DNA of 64,000 bases from an uncultured Clostridia bacterium (GTDB lineage: Bacteria; Bacillota; Clostridia; Christensenellales; CAG-138): NCBI GenBank assembly GCA_944366945.1, contig CALVWJ010000007.1:19076-83075 (forward strand), written 5' to 3'. Position numbers and translations under genes: made by a program. Of the stretch, positions 54,363 through 63,021 are shown piece by piece (position 1 is the first letter of the stretch; the number at the start of each line of letters is the position of its first letter). The notes below the pieces were generated by a model. It saw only the letters and a list, made by a program, of their open reading frames with translations. It had not been told where the DNA came from and ran no database searches.

Positions 54363-55763
54363 ATGTTAAATGGAAAAAGAAATCCCCCAAAAACAAACGC
54401 TTTCGCAACAGAGCCAGTAGGCCGGCTCATTGTAAAATTCGCAGTTCCCAGCGTTATCGCGCTGCTCGTGAACTCGCTTTACAACATTGTGGATCAGATC
54501 TTCATAGGCTGGGGCGTTGGCTATCTTGGCAATGGCGCCACCAATGTTGTGTTTCCCATAACCATTATCGCTTTGGCATTTTCGATGATGATCGGCAACG
54601 GAGGCGCTGCGTATTTAAGCCTTAAATTGGGAGAAGGCGAAATTGACATGGCGAAAAAAGGCGTTGGAAACGCCATCACCCTGGTAACCATCGTAAGCAT
54701 TTTACTCACGATTGTGTTTCTTCTCTGGATCAACCCGATTTTGACCCTGTTTGGGGCAACGGACGTATTGCGCCCCTTTGCTTTGGAGTATGGTTCAATC
54801 ATTGGAGTCGGCCTGCCGTTTATGATGATCTCTGCCGCAATCAACTCCATGATCCGCGCAGACGGCAGCCCAAAGTACGCCATGTTTTCCATGGTCATCG
54901 GCGCGATTCTTAATGTAATCCTGGACCCGGTCTTCATTTTTGTGTTCCATATGGGCGTGCAAGGCGCAGCAATCGCCACGATTATCGGGCAAATCGCATC
55001 CTTTATTGTATCAGTGGTGTATTTACCCCGGTTCAAAACCGTTCATCCAGATGCCGCTGCATTGCACCTCAGCAGGAAGACCTGTGGAAGCATTGTAACA
55101 TTTGGGTTGAGCAGTTTCATTACCCAATTTGCCATCACCATCGTTATGGCCCTAACCAACAATCTGCTGGTCCAGTATGGCGCAACCTCCATTTATGGTG
55201 CTGAAATTCCGTTGACGGCAACCGGCATTGTGATGAAAGTCAACCAGATCATGATCGCGATTCTGCTTGGGATCGCCACCGGCGCCCAGCCGATCATTGG
55301 CTTCAATTACGGCGCTAAAAATTATAAACGCGTAAAAAAGGCGCTTGAGATCGCATTGATTGCATCGGAAGCTGTATCAATTGTTGCATTTTTAATCTTT
55401 CAGTTTGCCCCAATGAGCGTTGTTTCTCTGTTTGGTTCTGAGGAAGGACTCTACAACGAATTCGCAGTCATGGCCTTTCGCATTTTCCTGTTGCTGTGCC
55501 CTTTGACCGGGTTTCAAACAATCGCAGCAGTTTATTTGCAAGCGGTTGGCAAGCCTGTAAAATCTGCGATCCTTTCCCTGGCGCGGCAGATCATCTTTTT
55601 CGTGCCTGCGGCGTTGCTCCTCCCTACGTTTATGGGCGTAGCAGGGGTCCTTTGGACAGGCCCTGTTGCAGATGGTTTGGCATTCATACTCTCATTGGTG
55701 CTGCTTTTGTATGAGCGGAATCATTTAATCAAAGAGCATAAGCGCGAAGCACGCAATGCTTAA
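54363..55763 (+). CDS. MATE-family efflux transporter, unusual start
   Basis: 466 residues from ATG 54363. ATEPVGRLIVKFAVPSVIALLVNSLYNIVDQIFIGWGVG opens the MATE domain; VNQIMIAILLGIATGAQPIIGFNYGAKNYKRVKKALEIAL is the conserved mid-region; 12 helices are visible. ATG 54363 lies only 1 nt after GGAG. The well-spaced ATG at 54370 is in another frame and stops after 16 codons (MEKEIPQKQTLSQQSQ), although MEKEI resembles a normal MATE start. So there may be a frameshift in the CCCCCAAAAA run, a leader peptide, or truly ATG 54363. Confidence 0.85.
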   Translation: MLNGKRNPPKTNAFATEPVGRLIVKFAVPSVIALLVNSLYNIVDQIFIGWGVGYLGNGATNVVFPITIIALAFSMMIGNGGAAYLSLKLGEGEIDMAKKGVGNAITLVTIVSILLTIVFLLWINPILTLFGATDVLRPFALEYGSIIGVGLPFMMISAAINSMIRADGSPKYAMFSMVIGAILNVILDPVFIFVFHMGVQGAAIATIIGQIASFIVSVVYLPRFKTVHPDAAALHLSRKTCGSIVTFGLSSFITQFAITIVMALTNNLLVQYGATSIYGAEIPLTATGIVMKVNQIMIAILLGIATGAQPIIGFNYGAKNYKRVKKALEIALIASEAVSIVAFLIFQFAPMSVVSLFGSEEGLYNEFAVMAFRIFLLLCPLTGFQTIAAVYLQAVGKPVKSAILSLARQIIFFVPAALLLPTFMGVAGVLWTGPVADGLAFILSLVLLLYERNHLIKEHKREARNA

Positions 55764-55787
55764 TTTACAAAAAGGAGCTGCAATACT

Positions 55788-56366
55788 ATGAAAAACAGGA
55801 TTATTACGATCAGCCGTGAATTTGGGAGCGGAGGCCGTACAATCGGAAAAGCAGTCGCAGAGGCACTTGGCATCCCCTGCTATGACAATGAACTTTTGAA
55901 AGAAATTGCAGTGGAAAGCGGTTTCAATGAAAAATACGTGGAGGATGCCGGCGAATATGCCCCAGGCGGATTCCTTGCATCCGCTTTCTCCCATCAAGCC
56001 CCTGGCCCAAACAACGCCGATTATCTTTGGAAAATCCAATACAGGCTCATCACGGAGCTTGCCGAAAAGGGATCGTGCGTCATTGTAGGCCGGTGTGCGG
56101 ATTATATCCTGCGCGATAAGGCAGACTGTCTGCGGGTGTTTATTCATGCGGACATGGCGTTTCGCGCAGAGCGCATTGTAAGCATATATGGCGAACGCAA
56201 GGAATCCCCCGAGGAGCGCATAAAGGACAAGGACAAGCGCCGCGCAGCCTATCATCGTTTCTATACGGATATGAAATGGGGGAAAGCGCAGAATTACGAT
56301 ATCACGTTAAACAGCGGCACGCTTGGAATCGACAAATGCGTTGAGATCATCGAAAGCCTTTATTGA
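55788..56366 (+). CDS. Cytidylate kinase-like family protein
   Basis: 192 residues. IITISREFGSGGRTIGKAVAEALGIPCYDNELLKEIA is a P-loop variant (GSGGRTIG) typical of this family, SCVIVGRCADYIL follows, and RVFIHADMAFRAERI with ERIKDKDKRRAAYHRFYT resembles the lid. Related proteins are common in Clostridia as single-domain kinases of unknown substrate, distinct from Cmk. AAGGAG lies upstream of the ATG. It is 24 bp after the MATE gene and probably in its transcript. Confidence 0.85.
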   Translation: MKNRIITISREFGSGGRTIGKAVAEALGIPCYDNELLKEIAVESGFNEKYVEDAGEYAPGGFLASAFSHQAPGPNNADYLWKIQYRLITELAEKGSCVIVGRCADYILRDKADCLRVFIHADMAFRAERIVSIYGERKESPEERIKDKDKRRAAYHRFYTDMKWGKAQNYDITLNSGTLGIDKCVEIIESLY

Positions 56367-56516
56367 AACAAGATTTCATAAAAGTTTGGGCATCCCCGCG
56401 TGCCAAAAATCTCCCGCAAGGAGTTCCGGCGGCATTGCGTCAGCAGGCCATTTTAGAGCACAGGCGCCGGGCTGAAGCGCGCTTGGGGCGCGCGGATCAA
56501 GCGGCGTTGCAGCGTT

Positions 56517-56548
56517 TCTCGAAAAGCGGCTTAAGCCGCTTTTTGAGA
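56517..56548. terminator. Bidirectional terminator
   Basis: A 32-bp palindrome, TCTC-AAAAGCGGC-TTAA core, ending TTTTTGAGA. It lies in the gene-less interval 56367-56849, where no supported coding frame was found. Confidence 0.8.
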
Positions 56549-56849
56549 TAGTCCAGGGGTGGCGGCACCCCTTCCTTGCTGACGGCCCCGAACTGCTATC
56601 AGCAAAGGCAGCAGCGGCTGCAATCGCGGTGAGGATCACGCTGCTTATCTTAATCGTTGGCCGGGCTTCCTCCATATTTCCCTTCCTAAAAGCAGCATGA
56701 GCCGCATTCTCTCCAGCGCTTTAACCGGGACAGGCACGCATTGAATTGAACATCTCCGGTTTCATCCTCCAAGTGCCCGGGATCCGGCATATGTTTCACC
56801 CGCTAATCCAGCGGGGATGCTTTTGATCCAAGCAGATGAAAATAAACAG

Positions 56850-56874
56850 GGCTGGCAGAGAATTTCTGCCAGCC
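56850..56874 (-). terminator. Terminator after yitT-like gene
   Basis: GGCTGGCAGA pairs with TCTGCCAGCC; on the minus strand followed by CTGTTTATTTT. Confidence 0.7.
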
Positions 56875-56890
56875 GGCTAATACTCCCACC

Positions 56891-57766
56891 CTATGCTTCT
56901 TTAGGCGGCTCCTGGAACCCTAAGCCGTACGCTGCATCAAATGGGCAAAGCGTAACGAGCGCATTGCGGTCTTGCGTATAAGCAATGCTGCGGATGCGGT
57001 ACGCCTCTGCGCGGCTGCATGCGCAAAGAAGCATCTGCCGTGGGGCGCCCGTATACGTGCCAACCGCCTTTACGGCGGTTACGCCGCGTTCGATCTGCGT
57101 GCCGATTTCGCGGGCAATCGCATCGCCGCAATCCGTAATGATAATCGCCAGCTGCCCGGCGGTAAAGCGATAGGTGATCTTATCGATGATGGTGGTTGAA
57201 ACCACCGTCATCACGATGCCTTGAAGCACGGCGTCAATGCGGCCAAAAGCAACGCCGCCCAGCAGGATCACCACGCCATCCGTTACCAACGAGATCGTTC
57301 CGATGGAAAGATGCGGCTTCTTCTTGCGTAGGCTAAGGATGAGGAAATCCGTTCCACCCGTAGAAGAATCATGCGCGTAGATCAGCGCAAGTCCAGCCCC
57401 GGAAAGCGCGCCTGCAAAGATTGCGGCCATGAGCCCATCACCGTGATAAACCGGCAAAAGCGGGAACACCAGGTCAAGCAGGATTGTAGAAATCCCCATC
57501 GTGCACAACGAACGCAGGAAAAATCCCCGGCCCAGTGTTTTAAAGCAGAGCAGAATCAGCGGCACATTAAACGCCAGCGTGCAGATACCAATGGGGAGCT
57601 TTGTAAAATGGTTTAAGATGACCGCAAGGCCAGCAATGCCGCCCGGCGCAAACTCCGCGGCAGAGGCAAAGCTGTAGACGCCCGCTGCATAAAGCGCGCC
57701 GCCGACTAGATCCGCAAGCAGGCCCCGGCCAATCTTTTTTGCGGTTTGCAATCCCATGCTTTTCAT
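56891..57766 (-). CDS. YitT-family membrane protein
   Basis: 291 residues. Five or six helices (ADLVGGALYAAGVYSFASAAEFAPGGIAGLAVILNHF; HDSSTGGTDFLIL) are the YitT_membrane domain, followed by a DUF2179 domain (GVTAVKAVGTYTGAPRQMLLCACSRAEAYRIRSIAYTQDRNALVTLC). Some relatives affect thiol or lipoate uptake or have no known role. AAAGGAGG lies 9 nt before ATG 57766. It is preceded by a long leader with a strong hairpin. Confidence 0.9.
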   Translation of the reverse strand: MKSMGLQTAKKIGRGLLADLVGGALYAAGVYSFASAAEFAPGGIAGLAVILNHFTKLPIGICTLAFNVPLILLCFKTLGRGFFLRSLCTMGISTILLDLVFPLLPVYHGDGLMAAIFAGALSGAGLALIYAHDSSTGGTDFLILSLRKKKPHLSIGTISLVTDGVVILLGGVAFGRIDAVLQGIVMTVVSTTIIDKITYRFTAGQLAIIITDCGDAIAREIGTQIERGVTAVKAVGTYTGAPRQMLLCACSRAEAYRIRSIAYTQDRNALVTLCPFDAAYGLGFQEPPKEA

Positions 57767-57809
57767 AAAAGCTTTCCTCCTTTTTCGGAATTCAGAAAAA
57801 ACAGACGGA

Positions 57810-57848
57810 AAGGCTCGGCAGCATCCCCTCAACATGCTGCCGAGCCTT
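57810..57848 (-). promoter_or_regulatory. Leader hairpin (attenuator candidate) upstream of yitT-like gene
   Basis: A perfect 15-bp stem (57810-57824 with 57834-57848) in the 5' leader of the minus-strand transcript, followed by TTTCCGTCTGTTTTTT before the ribosome site. Confidence 0.55.
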
Positions 57849-57882
57849 CTTTAGGAGGCCGCACTGTTTTGCACCTGTTTTA

Positions 57883-57912
57883 AGTATATCCGAGGCACTC
57901 CTATGCATGCAA
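57883..57912 (-). promoter_or_regulatory. Promoter for the yitT-like gene
   Basis: Minus strand TTGCAT (57912-57907), 18-bp spacer, TATACT (57888-57883). Confidence 0.6.
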
Positions 57913-58003
57913 CGCGCGCCGTTATATGCAGCACCATCCTTTTTATGTTATAATTGTAGGAATCTACAATGTATTCTTTGAAGGAAAGCAGGGCTATTTG
58001 TTT

Positions 58004-59137
58004 ATGATTCGAGTGCGGGAGATTCTGGCTCTGGAACCGCTTGCAGAATTCAAACTCCTTGCGGGGGCAGGCGGCCTCGACCATATGCTCAACAACGTAA
58101 CCATTTTAGATTATGAAACCGACAGCATGGATTTTTCCGCATTTCAAAAAGGAGATTTCATTTTAACTTCTCTGTTCTTCGCAAAGGATGACCCCTCCCT
58201 CATTACCGATGCATTCCGCGCGCTGCTACGCCGCGGAATTGCAGGGATTGCCGTCAAAACCGTGTTTTATAAAGCCCTGCCGCAAGACATGCTGCGCCTG
58301 GCGGATGCCATGAGCGTGCCTGTATTCACTTACCATACAGCTTTTATGGAAGATATCATCCTTGCCATACACGCCTACATGCTCGCAAAAGAGCAGCGCA
58401 CGCTCGCCGTTATGCGGCTGGATGCGCTGCTCGGTTTGGGCCGCGCGCCTTCGGCTATCGCAGAAAGCGTGCGCGCATTGGATGCAATGCTCTACCCGCA
58501 TTGCATTGCGGCTTTTGCAACGCCCCGCAAGGAAGCAGCCGCGCAGGTGCCGCAAAAGCTTGCGGTTCCAGCTTCCGGGGGGCAATACACAGTGTTTTAT
58601 CCTTATCAAGGGGGCGTCCTGGCACTTTATACCGCTGCAGAGCAAGGCCGGCTTGCAGGAGCGGAGGAAGCCTTGATCCAAGCCTACACCGCATGCGGCA
58701 TGGACCCGGCCGCATGGCGCATCGGGATCTCCTCTCCCTGCCATGCCTACGATGCATTCGATGCCGCCATTCGGGAGGGCCTTTATGCGAACCGCGTATG
58801 CCGCTGCTTGAACGCTTCATGCTTGAGCTATGCGGCGCTTGGGGTTTATCGTTTCCTTCCCGCCCTTCTTGAAGACAAAAGCGCGCTTGCGCAGTTGCAC
58901 AGCGCGCTTGCGCGCCTTAAGCAATTTGAAGCGGAAACGGGGATCCCGCTGCTCAGCACGCTTGCGGCTTACACGGCAGCGCACGGCAGCGTGGAACAAG
59001 CTGCCAAACAGATTTTTCAGCATCCCAATACCGTGCGCAACCGCGTGAAAAAAGCGCGGGCGCTGCTTTCTCTTGGGGAGGACTGGTACGAAGAGCTTTT
59101 CATCCTTATGGGCATGCATGCACTGGAAAATGCATAA
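58004..59137 (+). CDS. PucR-family transcriptional regulator
   Basis: 377 residues. The N-terminal PucR domain is seen in RVREILALEPLAEFKLLAGAGGLDHMLNNVTILDYETDSMDFSAFQKGDFILTSLFFAK; a GGDEF-like central region follows; the C-terminal HTH_30 reads LLSTLAAYTAAHGSVEQAAKQIFQHPNTVRNRVKKARALL. Such proteins activate purine, amino-acid or other catabolic genes. No catabolic operon is adjacent; the divergent neighbour is the yitT-like gene, a possible target. ATG 58004 follows AGGAAAG at a long spacing. Confidence 0.9.
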   Translation: MIRVREILALEPLAEFKLLAGAGGLDHMLNNVTILDYETDSMDFSAFQKGDFILTSLFFAKDDPSLITDAFRALLRRGIAGIAVKTVFYKALPQDMLRLADAMSVPVFTYHTAFMEDIILAIHAYMLAKEQRTLAVMRLDALLGLGRAPSAIAESVRALDAMLYPHCIAAFATPRKEAAAQVPQKLAVPASGGQYTVFYPYQGGVLALYTAAEQGRLAGAEEALIQAYTACGMDPAAWRIGISSPCHAYDAFDAAIREGLYANRVCRCLNASCLSYAALGVYRFLPALLEDKSALAQLHSALARLKQFEAETGIPLLSTLAAYTAAHGSVEQAAKQIFQHPNTVRNRVKKARALLSLGEDWYEELFILMGMHALENA

Positions 59138-59215
59138 GCACGCTTTAAGCGCAGTAGCTTAGCAAAACATCGCCATGAAGGAGGCATATTAGGGCAGCTG
59201 CATTGTCATCGTCGG

Positions 59216-59250
59216 GAGGCATACCGCAGCGGGTATGCCTCTGATGCCTT
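59216..59250 (+). terminator. Terminator between pucR-like gene and spoIIP
   Basis: GAGGCATACC (59216-59225) pairs with GGTATGCCTC (59232-59241), followed by a T-rich stretch near 59250. The rest of 59138-59446 shows no gene. Confidence 0.6.
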
Positions 59251-59446
59251 TTTCGCGTATCTGCCGCACATCCGCCCGTTTCAAGGGTAGCGCGTCAAAT
59301 TCAGCCGTAGCAGCAGGCAGGGTGGACTCCCTTCCAGGGCCGGTCAATACAGCGCTGGGGCGGATGGACGAAATTGGCCTGCGTTTTCTTATGGTACCGC
59401 CCGTTTTTGAGGGATCTGCCCTGCAAGGGTGCTTGCGCGAGCGCAT

Positions 59447-60526
59447 TCATGGCGTGAGCGGCAGCGCGCTTTCTACAGGGGACGCACCGGTTTCCACAGC
59501 TGAATCGATCCCGCCAACCCGAGCAATAGCCTCGGCCAGGTATTCTACAGCGTTAAGCGCCTGCTCCAGCGTATTGGCGTTATGGCCTACCTCAACCAGC
59601 AAGCACTGGTTGGAGATGTGCTGGTTGTAGCGCCCAGTTTTGACGCGGATGTTGCGCATGAGCTGCTCGTCGATGCCACTTAAATATTCGGTAATGCGCT
59701 TTGCAAGGGCGTAGTTGGCGGTAAAATCCGGCTTTTCACCGAAACCCGTGCCTGTTGCGCCCTCGCCCGTGCCCACAACAAACATCATCCGCGCTACCTC
59801 TTTGCCATCAATGGTGATATAATCCGTGACTTCCTGGGGATCGTTCCCGTAGGCATCGCGATGCACATCAATAAACATCGTAATGGAAGGGTATTCTTCC
59901 TTATATTTTTCCATGGTTTCCACGGAGCGCGAGTAAGCCGTGGAAAGCTTGGGCGGTTCATGATCCGTGGTATCGTGGATTACGCTGATCCCATAGCGGT
60001 CGCGCAGGAGTTCTGCAAGCCGTTCGCCCACGGTCACGATGTTCATGGTATTATCCTCCGTGCGCCACGCGCTCGTAGGCGTGTAATCATATTGGCTCGT
60101 TGGGAAATAGGCTTCCGTAGTATGCGTGTGATAGATGAGGATGCGCGGCGCGCTGCCCGAAAGGTCTACGGGCGTATCCGGCGTTTCGGATTCCTCAACG
60201 CGCAAAAGCTCAATGCGGACGCTTTCGCTTACCCCGGCATCGATATCCACGCGGTCAATCCGAATCGGCGAAGGCAGTTCCGCCTCGCTGGGCGGCTCCT
60301 GCGCTTCTTCCGATGAACCAGCGGCAGAATAGAGCAGCGGAAATCCCAGGGAAAGCAGTTCAGCTTCAATGGTGCTGCCGGAAGCGATGCGGAATGCAGA
60401 CTGCGCAAACAGCGCTACCGCGCAGAGAAAGGCTGCAAAAAGGACTGCAGCCTTTGCTTTGCTTTGCCTGTTCCATTTGAACGCACCCAGGCTGGATGCC
60501 CGCGTGCGGATCCTTCTCTGCGGCAT
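59447..60526 (-). CDS. spoIIP: Stage II sporulation protein P
   Basis: Amidase/endopeptidase of the SpoIID-M-P engulfment machine. 359 residues: basic N-terminus, one membrane helix (KAAVLFAAFLCAVALFA), a linker, then the SpoIIP domain with ILIYHTHTTEAYFPT (zinc His), NIVTVGERLAELLRDRYGISVIHDTT, FIDVHRDAYG (His/Asp) and CLLVEVGHNANTLEQALNAVEYLAEAIA with the catalytic Glu. GGAGG lies 8 nt before the ATG. It follows gpr by 42 bp, the usual gpr-spoIIP order. Confidence 0.96.
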   Translation of the reverse strand: MPQRRIRTRASSLGAFKWNRQSKAKAAVLFAAFLCAVALFAQSAFRIASGSTIEAELLSLGFPLLYSAAGSSEEAQEPPSEAELPSPIRIDRVDIDAGVSESVRIELLRVEESETPDTPVDLSGSAPRILIYHTHTTEAYFPTSQYDYTPTSAWRTEDNTMNIVTVGERLAELLRDRYGISVIHDTTDHEPPKLSTAYSRSVETMEKYKEEYPSITMFIDVHRDAYGNDPQEVTDYITIDGKEVARMMFVVGTGEGATGTGFGEKPDFTANYALAKRITEYLSGIDEQLMRNIRVKTGRYNQHISNQCLLVEVGHNANTLEQALNAVEYLAEAIARVGGIDSAVETGASPVESALPLTP

Positions 60527-60568
60527 AGTTTTATCCTCCGCTCAATTTATATGAGCGGTTGGACAGGT

Positions 60569-61492
60569 TTATGCGATCAGCATGCGCACCTCCGCGTAAT
60601 CCGCCCCAAAGAGCGCCATGTTGATGCCGTCCGCCACGATGCGCGTCATGTCTGCTACAATGCTGTCGATCTCCTTTGGGGTAACGATCAGCTCGCCAAT
60701 GTGTTCTGCAATCACCTTCGCTGCAAGCTCCTTGAGGCGCTCCTCATCGCCATGCAGGCCGGTTTCGTCCGCGATAAGGCTGATGGTATCCTGGGAGATG
60801 GTCGCGGCAAACACCACGAGCGGCACGCCGATGGCGATTACGGGTACGCCAAGCGTTTCACGGTCAATGCCCGTGCGGTTATTGCCCACGCCCGCGCCCG
60901 GGCTGATGCCGGTATCGGTAAGCTGCACCGTTGTGCTGATGCGCGCCGCGCGGCGCGAGGCAAGGGAATCTACAGCGATCACGAGGTCCGGCTTGCAGTG
61001 CTCCACGACTCCGCGCACAATTTCCATGGTCTCCACGCCCGTAACACCCAGCACACCCGGCGCAACAGCGCTCACTGCACGCACAGGTCCGGGCAGCGCT
61101 TCCGGCATATACTGTTTAATGTGGCGCGTTACATAAACGTTTTCAACAACGCGCGGGCCCAGGGAATCGGGTGTGATGGCGCGGTTGCCCAGGCCAACAA
61201 CCAGCACGTTTTCGCAAGCGCCGATACCCTCGATCAACCCGTTGAGCTCGTCTGCAAGCATACGGCTCACACGTTCGAAAAGATCAAGCGGGCGGTTCGT
61301 AAGCTCCGGCGCATCCAACGTAATATAGCGCCCCTTCTGCTTACCCAAGCGTCTTGCAGCCTCATCCTGCGTAAGCGCGATGCGGGAAATGGAAACGCCA
61401 TCGTGTTCTTCTTTTTCTTCCGTAACGCCAGGAAGCGATGGGTGCAGCTCGCGCGCTTCCATGGCAAGATCTGTCCGAATCGAAAACGGCAT
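60569..61492 (-). CDS. gpr: Germination protease, precursor
   Basis: Aspartic-type protease that degrades the acid-soluble spore proteins at germination. 307 residues beginning MPFSIRTDLAMEARE, where a short propeptide is normally removed in the forespore; VLVVGLGNRAITPDSLGPRVVENVYVTRHI, APGVLGVTGVETMEIVRGVVEHCKPDLVIAVDSLASRRAARISTTVQLTDTGISPGAGVGNNR are strong family marks. AAAGGAGGG lies upstream of ATG 61492 (an earlier ATG in frame is rejected). Leads spoIIP. Confidence 0.97.
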   Translation of the reverse strand: MPFSIRTDLAMEARELHPSLPGVTEEKEEHDGVSISRIALTQDEAARRLGKQKGRYITLDAPELTNRPLDLFERVSRMLADELNGLIEGIGACENVLVVGLGNRAITPDSLGPRVVENVYVTRHIKQYMPEALPGPVRAVSAVAPGVLGVTGVETMEIVRGVVEHCKPDLVIAVDSLASRRAARISTTVQLTDTGISPGAGVGNNRTGIDRETLGVPVIAIGVPLVVFAATISQDTISLIADETGLHGDEERLKELAAKVIAEHIGELIVTPKEIDSIVADMTRIVADGINMALFGADYAEVRMLIA

Positions 61493-61531
61493 AAGTTGCC
61501 CTCCTTTAGCATTCATTAAGGATACGCCGGA

Positions 61532-61562
61532 TAGTATGCGCGTTCCAGGCGCAAAATATTTG
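61532..61562 (-). promoter_or_regulatory. Possible forespore (sigma-F/G-like) promoter of gpr
   Basis: Minus strand CAAATA (61562-61557), 18-bp gap, CATACTA (61538-61532). The -10 fits forespore sigma consensus; the -35 only partly. Confidence 0.35.
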
Positions 61563-61593
61563 AAAAAAAGCCCTGCGCGCAGGCGAAAGGTGC

Positions 61594-61622
61594 TTGCAAT
61601 CCCAGAGTCCCCGTGTTATAAT
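61594..61622 (+). promoter_or_regulatory. Promoter for rpsT
   Basis: TTGCAA, 17-bp spacer, TATAAT; short leader of about 30 nt. Confidence 0.8.
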
Positions 61623-61659
61623 TGCCAATGTTCGAGTAAAAAACAGGGGGGTGAATGTT

Positions 61660-61920
61660 TTGGCAAACCATAAGTCCGCTTTGAAGCGTGTGCGCATCAC
61701 CGCAAAAAAGAACCTTCGGAATCGTATGATCACGTCCCGGGTCAAGACGGCGCTTAAGAGCTTTGATCAAGCGCTTGCTTCGGATGACCAGGCCGCAATC
61801 AACGCTGCTTACGGCACCGCTGTAAGCACTGTGGACAAGGCCGCCGCGAAGGGCGTTATCCATAAAAACGCTGCGAATCGCAAAAAGGCGCAGCTTGCCG
61901 TTAAGCTGGCCGCCAAATAA
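61660..61920 (+). CDS. rpsT: 30S ribosomal protein S20
   Basis: 86 residues, standard length. LANHKSALKRVRITAKKNLRNRMITSRVKTALKSF and KGVIHKNAANRKKAQLAVKLAAK are typical of S20, which binds 16S rRNA. The start is TTG at 61660 with AGGGGGG about 8 nt upstream; a GTG at 61651 would lie inside that site. It is divergent from gpr. Confidence 0.96.
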   Translation: MANHKSALKRVRITAKKNLRNRMITSRVKTALKSFDQALASDDQAAINAAYGTAVSTVDKAAAKGVIHKNAANRKKAQLAVKLAAK

Positions 61921-61950
61921 GCTAGCCCCTATTTTTTGTATGCAGAGTTG

Positions 61951-61985
61951 AGGTCAACCGGAAGCGGTTGGCCTGTCTGTTTTTC
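61951..61985 (+). terminator. Terminator after rpsT
   Basis: AGGTCAACCG pairs with CGGTTGGCCT around GAAG, followed by GTCTGTTTTTCT. Confidence 0.8.
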
Positions 61986-62115
61986 TAATCATATATCACA
62001 TTTTCTCTTGATTCCCACAATTTACCAGTTCATTTCCTATACCCTTTCTGTGCCAAACCCTTGATAATGAAGGAGCCGCAATCTTTGCTGCAATCCTACA
62101 AGGAGGGCAAGGCCC

Positions 62116-62952
62116 ATGCAACTTACAATAGAAAAACAACTTGAAACCTTTTGCCTGCATTTAGCTGAAAGCGAACGGTCGCAGGCGACGATGCAAAAAT
62201 ACAGGAAAGAGGCATCCGAATTCCTGCATTTTCTCGAAGGCCGTCCGCCCACGAAAAGCCTTGTGCTGGAATATCGCGCACGCCTGCAGGAGCAGGGTCG
62301 ACCGCAAACGGTGAATGCAAAGCTCTCCGCAGTCCACGCTTATCTTATCTTTTGCGGGCGAGCCGATTGCCGCGTGCGGCTGATGAAGGTGCAGCGCCGG
62401 GCTTTTCTGGAAGAGCGTCGAGAGCTTTCCGAAGCGGAATACAAGCGGCTGCTCCAAGCGGCACGGGCGCGTGCCCAGGAGCGCCTTTACCTCGTAATGC
62501 TCACGCTCTGCTCTACAGGCATCCGCGTGAGCGAGCTCCGATATATCACGCGTGAGGCAGTTCGCAGAGGGCGGGCTGAGATTACACTCAAGGGAAAAAG
62601 CCGCGTGGCGCTCCTGCCACGGGCGCTGAAAAGCAGGCTGTTAGACTATGCAGTAAAGCAAGGGATTCAAAGCGGCCCTATTTTCCACACACGCGGCAGC
62701 CGCCCCTTGGACCGCTCCAATATCTGCCACGATATGAAGCGGCTTTGCAGCGCGGCCCATGTTGATCCTGCCAAAGTGTTCCCGCACAACCTGCGCCACC
62801 TGTTTGCACGCCGTTTTTATGCCGTGGAAAAAAATCTAGCCCACCTTGCCGATTTCCTTGGGCATTCCTCTCTGGAAACCACGCGCATCTATGTTGCCGC
62901 AAGCGTGCGCACACATGAAAGAACGTTTGAAAAAATGCGATTGCTGCTTTAG
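62116..62952 (+). CDS. XerC/D-type tyrosine recombinase (candidate DNA invertase)
   Basis: 278 residues. A SAM-like core-binding domain (LETFCLHLAESERSQATMQKYRKEASEFLHFLEGR) precedes the catalytic domain with Arg in STGIRVSELR, the beta-hairpin Lys in LKGKSRVAL, His/Arg in PHNLRHLFARRF, His in LGHSSLETTR and nucleophile Tyr in RIYVAA. AGGAGGG lies 8 nt before the ATG. It is short, without the arm-binding domain of phage integrases, as in XerC/D and in phase-variation invertases such as RecV of Clostridioides difficile. It lies just before a pair of inverted sites around a promoter, so its likely job is inverting that segment (inference). Confidence 0.93.
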   Translation: MQLTIEKQLETFCLHLAESERSQATMQKYRKEASEFLHFLEGRPPTKSLVLEYRARLQEQGRPQTVNAKLSAVHAYLIFCGRADCRVRLMKVQRRAFLEERRELSEAEYKRLLQAARARAQERLYLVMLTLCSTGIRVSELRYITREAVRRGRAEITLKGKSRVALLPRALKSRLLDYAVKQGIQSGPIFHTRGSRPLDRSNICHDMKRLCSAAHVDPAKVFPHNLRHLFARRFYAVEKNLAHLADFLGHSSLETTRIYVAASVRTHERTFEKMRLLL

Positions 62953-62959
62953 GAAAAAC

Positions 62960-62991
62960 AACTACCACAGAATTCCTATTCTGTGGTAGTT
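62960..62991. repeat. Left recombination site of the invertible segment
   Basis: 32-bp palindrome AACTACCACAGAAT-TCCT-ATTCTGTGGTAGTT, 14-bp arms perfect. The asymmetric TCCT core gives it a direction. 26 bp (62963-62988) match the reverse complement of 63210-63235 at 25 positions. Confidence 0.8.
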
Positions 62992-62992
62992 C

Positions 62993-63013
62993 CTTGGTCA
63001 CACCAAGTTTTTT
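62993..63013 (+). terminator. Small terminator within the invertible segment
   Basis: CTTGG (62993-62997) and CCAAG (63003-63007) form a 5-bp hairpin followed by TTTTTT. In this orientation it ends transcripts coming from the recombinase gene. Confidence 0.55.
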
Positions 63014-63021
63014 ATACCTAT

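Noticed and set aside
56363..56551. 62-codon frame after the cytidylate-kinase-like gene
   Set aside because: It ends inside a terminator palindrome and has no motif.
62960..62991. Left palindrome as a simple terminator of the recombinase gene
   Set aside because: It has no U-run, and its near-identical inverted copy at 63210 with reversed core is better explained as a recombination site; the terminator is the adjacent hairpin at 62993.
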